NCBI GenBank assembly: GCA_009760855.2 | Contig: WPIO01000201.1 | Coordinates: 308,103-372,102 of the forward strand | DNA from: Cristatella mucedo | Taxonomy: Eukaryota; Bryozoa; Phylactolaemata; Cristatellidae | Length of the DNA stretch: 64,000 nt | Direction: 5' to 3' | In this document: in pieces, positions 59,991-64,000 of the stretch | Layout: each line of letters starts with the position of its first letter | Numbering within the stretch: the stretch's first letter is position 1 | Program-made: the position numbers and the translations under genes | The notes under the pieces: generated by a model | Databases searched by the model: none | What the model saw: only the letters and a program-made list of their open reading frames with translations | What the model was told of the DNA's origin: nothing

Positions 59991-60116
59991 GTTCAATGCC
60001 GTTATGTTTGGCTCCTTCCGAATCATTTGCTACATGCCGTTTTACTTTTTGGAAAATATTCTGCTTCGTCAAAACCGCTGTTCTAGCAGCCATGAAGCTC
60101 CTGTCGCGAAAGGGCC

Positions 60117-60302
60117 TTGGCGGCTGAGGCATTGGAGCAGTGGGGTTCGGACTTGTCGCGCGCGGCAATGAGGGTAGCAGCTAGCGATTCGGAGCAGCCC
60201 ATCCCAACAGAGGCCTCCCAAAGCTCGGACATTGCTAGGCTTGACGACTTGGATATCTTCGGGCTGCACCACCGAGAATGCCACAAGAGACTCGGATCAT
60301 GA
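60117..60302 (+). CDS. Unrecognised 61-residue open frame
   Basis: Opens at TTG with no ATG. It contains SDIARLDDLDIFGLHHRECH and is acidic with balanced composition. Ends at TGA. It could be an exon scrap. Two antisense frames compete for the same region. Confidence 0.2.
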   Translation: MAAEALEQWGSDLSRAAMRVAASDSEQPIPTEASQSSDIARLDDLDIFGLHHRECHKRLGS

Positions 60303-61765
60303 CTAATCTGAATTCGCGTGAATTTCCCTGCTGCTGCCTCTCCCGAAGACACCTAGTTTGACCATCTACGTGGGTTGCAGCCAGTACGTGTGATATTATT
60401 GGATGTGAGTTTTCTGTGTACATTTGGCCCAGGCTAAACACGGTTTGGGTCAATCTTTTTATCGTAAGTTTCCTGCACACGAGCGATGCATGAGCTGGGC
60501 TTAGGTTGGTACCTGGGCACATAAGCCGGATGCAAGGGCAACCCCCAGATGCAGTAAACCCACCACACACCGTCGTGGGGCGTCAGCAGGCTTTATGAGA
60601 GCTAACCTCTGCACGAAATCGGGGTTAAGGCTGCTCGTGAGCCACAGTTTTAGGTTTACCGGAGGTTGTTAGGGAGATGGCGTGGCACAGGACCCATCGG
60701 TATGTATATAACTCTACTTAAATCAGCTTGCTAAAAGATTGACCTGTCCTTAAATTGGACGAACCGTGATGGTGTAGGGAAGGGCTTGTACTTTTGACTA
60801 GTTTTGTGGATGACCGTGCCGCAAGCCACACAACCAACCCAACAAGACAGCTACAGAGTCATTCAGTCCGAGAGTTCTTTGGCCGTCTGCCGGCAGCATG
60901 AATTAGCAGCAGCCGGCTAGCATTTTTTTTTCTTTGTTAGGTTGACTCGCTTAGTTGGAATCCATTCATTTGCTTTTTTGTATGAAATGCCATTCTTGTG
61001 ACGATTTTACTACCAAACTGAGGCTAGCTAATGCTAGCTTTCCTAGCGTCTCTATTCAGGCTGGCAGCCTTTCAAGGGGGCCTTTTTACGACGATCGACA
61101 TCATAAAACTTCCTGACTTGACATCATGTAGACATAAGCTCACTTTTTTTCTTGATATTTTAGTAGCTTTGTGTGATGTCCAAATTCGCGCTTTTCATTC
61201 AACTTTTGCACGTTAGCACTATCCTGCTGACGAACTTTCAATGCAGCATATGTAAATTGCCACAAATAGAAGTCGTTTCAAATAAAGAAAGATGCTATGT
61301 AGATTTTTAATAATTACTTAACCCTTCTTACGACGATGCAAAAACATAGAGCTGCCAATAAAGTGCTCCACTATCAATCGATAGGGCAGACCAGTGCACT
61401 AAATTTAACCAGTAGCCTTATATATTGTAGCTGCCATGCCGGAGGCAAAATAAGTTTCACTGCTTGCCCTGCCTGCAAATAATATGCTCATGCAGGGGGT
61501 GGTTCCGAGTGCCGTTGTCCGTTATCGAACAAGCAGAGCTGGGCTGGTCTGGGTGTGCTAGCCGATCGGTCTGCGTGTGCGACAGACGAAAGCCTTCCTT
61601 CATTCTTCGATCCTTGCTCCTTACCTCACACTGCATGCATTGACGGTGAGCAGGCTGCAGCAGCAGCAGCAAGGGATACCGAAACGCAGTTGATATCAGG
61701 GGCAATGCATACCACTCCTAGTTGTAATAGCTCGGCGCTGCACGAATACAGATCATGCATACGAA
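60303..61765. other. Unassigned
   Basis: No repeat copy or recognisable domain. A reverse 111-residue frame (60235-60570) and shorter frames carry no known motif. Confidence 0.35.
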
Positions 61766-61769
61766 TAGG

Positions 61770-61850
61770 TTCTTAGCCCAGTGGTGAGGGGCTCCTACAT
61801 AATGATCCGGGTCGTGGGTTAAAGTCAAGCCGAGGAAAATCACTTACTTT
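61770..61850 (+). mobile_element. tRNA-like head, probably a third SINE
   Basis: TTAGCCCAGTGGTGAGGGGC resembles an A box. GGGTCGTGGGTTAAAGTC about 35 bases later resembles a B box. The anticodon-arm and acceptor stems do not pair, so it is not a functional tRNA gene. Single copy in the window. Confidence 0.4.
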
Positions 61851-62174
61851 TTCCCCTGAAAGTTGAAGTGAGGTGATAGCTATTCAAGCTCTTCGGCTGC
61901 TACATTCTATGAAGCTGTAGGATTATTTGGCCGTCATCTGGTGCCTCCATTGTCTCCTACCTAAAGAGAGAGAATAGCGAAGAAGAGATGAACCACAGGG
62001 GTTTTGGTTATTGCCTGTTGGCAGGCTTATGAATGAATTGGAAGAGCCTACAAGGTTGCCACAAAGCAGCATCTTGCTTTTGGCTGCTAGCTGATGTAAA
62101 GAAAGCCTCCATCTTTTTATGACAGATATGAGCATTGTTTTATGGCTGGCACCACCTCATGTAGCCGTGATAAG

Positions 62175-62255
62175 GTTAAGCCACGGAACTGGATTCAAAA
62201 CCCACGAACTCGTGCACGGGGTCGTGAAAAACAGCGAGCAGCTCACCTACTGCCC
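62175..62255 (-). mobile_element. SINE-A head fragment
   Basis: Reverse of the A-to-B box region: AACCCACGAACTCGTGCACG and GGTCGTGAAAAACAGCG correspond to CGAGTTCGTGGGTT and GCTTTCACGACC of the 48.0-kb copy. Tail and body missing. Confidence 0.5.
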
Positions 62256-63662
62256 TCCATCAGTCGGCGAACTGCTGAAAAGTGTAGCTGAAGATCAGCC
62301 ACATGTTTTCTTGCATCTTGTTAAGGCCAGCTCGTTTGCCGAATGGTAGGGATTTTATTACTTGCACCCCATGAGAAAAAGAAAGTTACGAGTCTTTAAT
62401 GTAGCCACTTATGCATGTGTGGAATGCTTTGTAAGAGATCGCACATAGGACTCCACTGCCAGTCACTAGTAAATGCGTCACGTATTGAGAGCGTTTGTGC
62501 TATGTAGGAACGTTCGTGCAGCCACTGCATCTTTTGCTCCTTCGCCCGATTGCCTATTGCAGCAGCCTCTATGTGGCTAAGTTACTGCTTATCTGAAAGG
62601 ATGTCGTGTCCGAGTGTGTTCCGTGTAACTTTGTAGGGCTCCCTCCCCTCGTCCTACATCTGCTTCCGTTGGCTGACTGGTAGGGTGGGCCACATTTGGC
62701 ATTCGAATATTTATGCCACCCCTCACTACAAGGGATCTGCCGATCCCTTTACAGTCTAATCGCAATTTTTCCATAATTAGTCTGGTTTTCATTAACATAA
62801 ATACTGCTAAACTGGTTCAGCTTTCTCGTAAAGAGAACTGTCAGGCTAACGGAGGGGTGTTGGTTAAGGTAGGATCATACAACCAGGTGCAGGCATTATG
62901 GTCCCGGATTATTGCTTCATTCCATATCGGCTTGTCTTTCTATACTTTGGATATCACGACTTGAGAGCTTGTGGGTTTAATGAGAACGAAGCTGGGCAGT
63001 TGGGTAGCTAAAGGATGCCCCCTTACAAGCTTGCTTTGAAAGTAATGCGGGGCAAAACTCACCACTTTAGGGTCGTTCGTGAAGCAGTTGTTTTTTCTTT
63101 CGGGCAAAAATACGACAAGACGATTAAATATTAATGATAATTCCCTCAGCTGTACGCCTTGTTGAATATTTTACCTTGTTGTCCCCATCGCGTCCCCATC
63201 GCAGTGCTCGGTTGCATAAGATTTTAAAACTGCTGTGTTGAATCTGACTGCAGCAGGAACAGCTAAGTATGTATTGCACTCTATTTAGGCAATCCCAACG
63301 TGTGAGACCTCATCGCATAAGTGATAACAATCGGCACGTCCACGGTAAAGGCCTCGTCCATAAACTGAAACTAGGAAAGCCCGGCACAAAAAGAGCATTC
63401 ATTGGGCGCATATTGATCAGATACTAATTTAAGTTTAAAAAAGATTATTCGTTACTTAAAAGAACATTTTGTACTTTTAAAACATGTGAGGAAAACCACA
63501 ATTTAGGTAATGGTCCGAAGCGATTTGAGAGTTTTTTTAATTCCTGTCAATGGGTAAGACGAGGAATTTGAGTCACCAGTTCCGGCGCAGGACGATACAA
63601 ACTGGTCTGCCTAGCTGGCACTGTATTTATGTGTGTATATTTATGCACGTAGGATTGTATGT
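62256..63662. other. Unassigned
   Basis: Short frames only. No repeat family recognised until the LINE-A at the right edge. Confidence 0.4.
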
Positions 63663-64000
63663 AATATAATGATAATAATATAGTGCACTTGATAAAGCGC
63701 CCTCAGAGAACTTAATCTCTTTCTAGGCGCTTTACATTTGCTGCAAAAGTGATACGCAATAGAATTGTAAGTAAAAATCATGCTTGAAAAAAAACAAAAT
63801 GGAATAACATGGTTAGGGGTGACATGCACAGGGTCAGCATGCAAATGTGGTTAGTGGCAGCATGAACAGTGTCAGCACGCATAGCACATTCTGTCGAAGG
63901 TAACGTCAAATCACAAGGACCCACTTAATGCTGTCGCTAAATAAGGTATGTTTTTTTAAGTTTCTTTTAAATGTACGGTGCATGGCCTACTGTTCCTAGG
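63663..64000 (-). mobile_element. LINE-A 3' end, running off the window
   Basis: GATAATAATATAGTGCACTT, intact hairpin, and 3' UTR with GGTTAGGGGTGACATGCACA. Several single-base insertions near 63.89-63.99 kb (for example GTCGCTAAATAAGG), and LINE-A similarity fades in the last 30 bases. Confidence 0.85.

Overview
This window looks like repeat-dominated nuclear DNA from an animal, probably an invertebrate. I cannot name the species. There is no operon-like layout, no long intact host gene, no CRISPR array and no convincing tRNA or rRNA gene. Most recognisable coding sequence is broken reverse transcriptase from non-LTR retrotransposons. Microsatellites of (GA)n, (GT)n, (CT)n(TA)n and ATT type are abundant.

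Four dispersed repeat families can be followed by eye. LINE-A resembles the L2/CR1 group. It has fragments of an endonuclease and an RT with a YADD box, a long 3' UTR, and a 3' terminal hairpin (AAAGCGCC ... GGCGCTTT) followed by ATT repeats. About 30 copies are present in both orientations, most of them 5'-truncated. LINE-B is a second RT lineage whose 3' end carries TACA-type repeats. SINE-A is a tRNA-derived element of about 175 bp. SINE-C has a tRNA-like T-arm joined to a 3' tail that resembles an L2-type LINE tail.

Layout. 0-5 kb: LINE-A pieces around a broken Ala/Glu/Lys-rich reading frame. 4.7-5.4 kb: a possible promoter or LTR and a short ORF. 5.6-8.0 kb: a direct duplication with different microsatellites at the same internal position. 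8.9-13.1 kb: two LINE-A copies head to head, the right one being the most complete. 13-22 kb: LINE-A, LINE-B and SINE fragments, then a possible host membrane-protein exon at 22.0-22.3 kb. 22.6-28.4 kb: two LINE-A copies that share the same 770-bp downstream flank. 28.7-36.9 kb: a tandem repeat of about 1 kb (called R1 here), interrupted by LINE-A and SINE-A. 37-42.4 kb: nested insertions of LINE-B and SINEs. 42.4-47.4 kb: a stretch with almost no recognisable repeats, partly GC-rich. 45.8-57.1 kb: three diverged copies (A, B, C) of an unrecognised multi-kilobase module. 58.2-58.9 kb: a cascade of hexamer satellites. 59-64 kb: mostly unassigned, with LINE-A at both ends.

I see no cooperating gene system. 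The main content is a record of insertion and duplication: empty and filled sites in paralogous repeats, nested elements, and three tandem or segmental duplications not explained by the LINEs and SINEs. Boundaries are read by eye and are usually good to about 10-50 bases.
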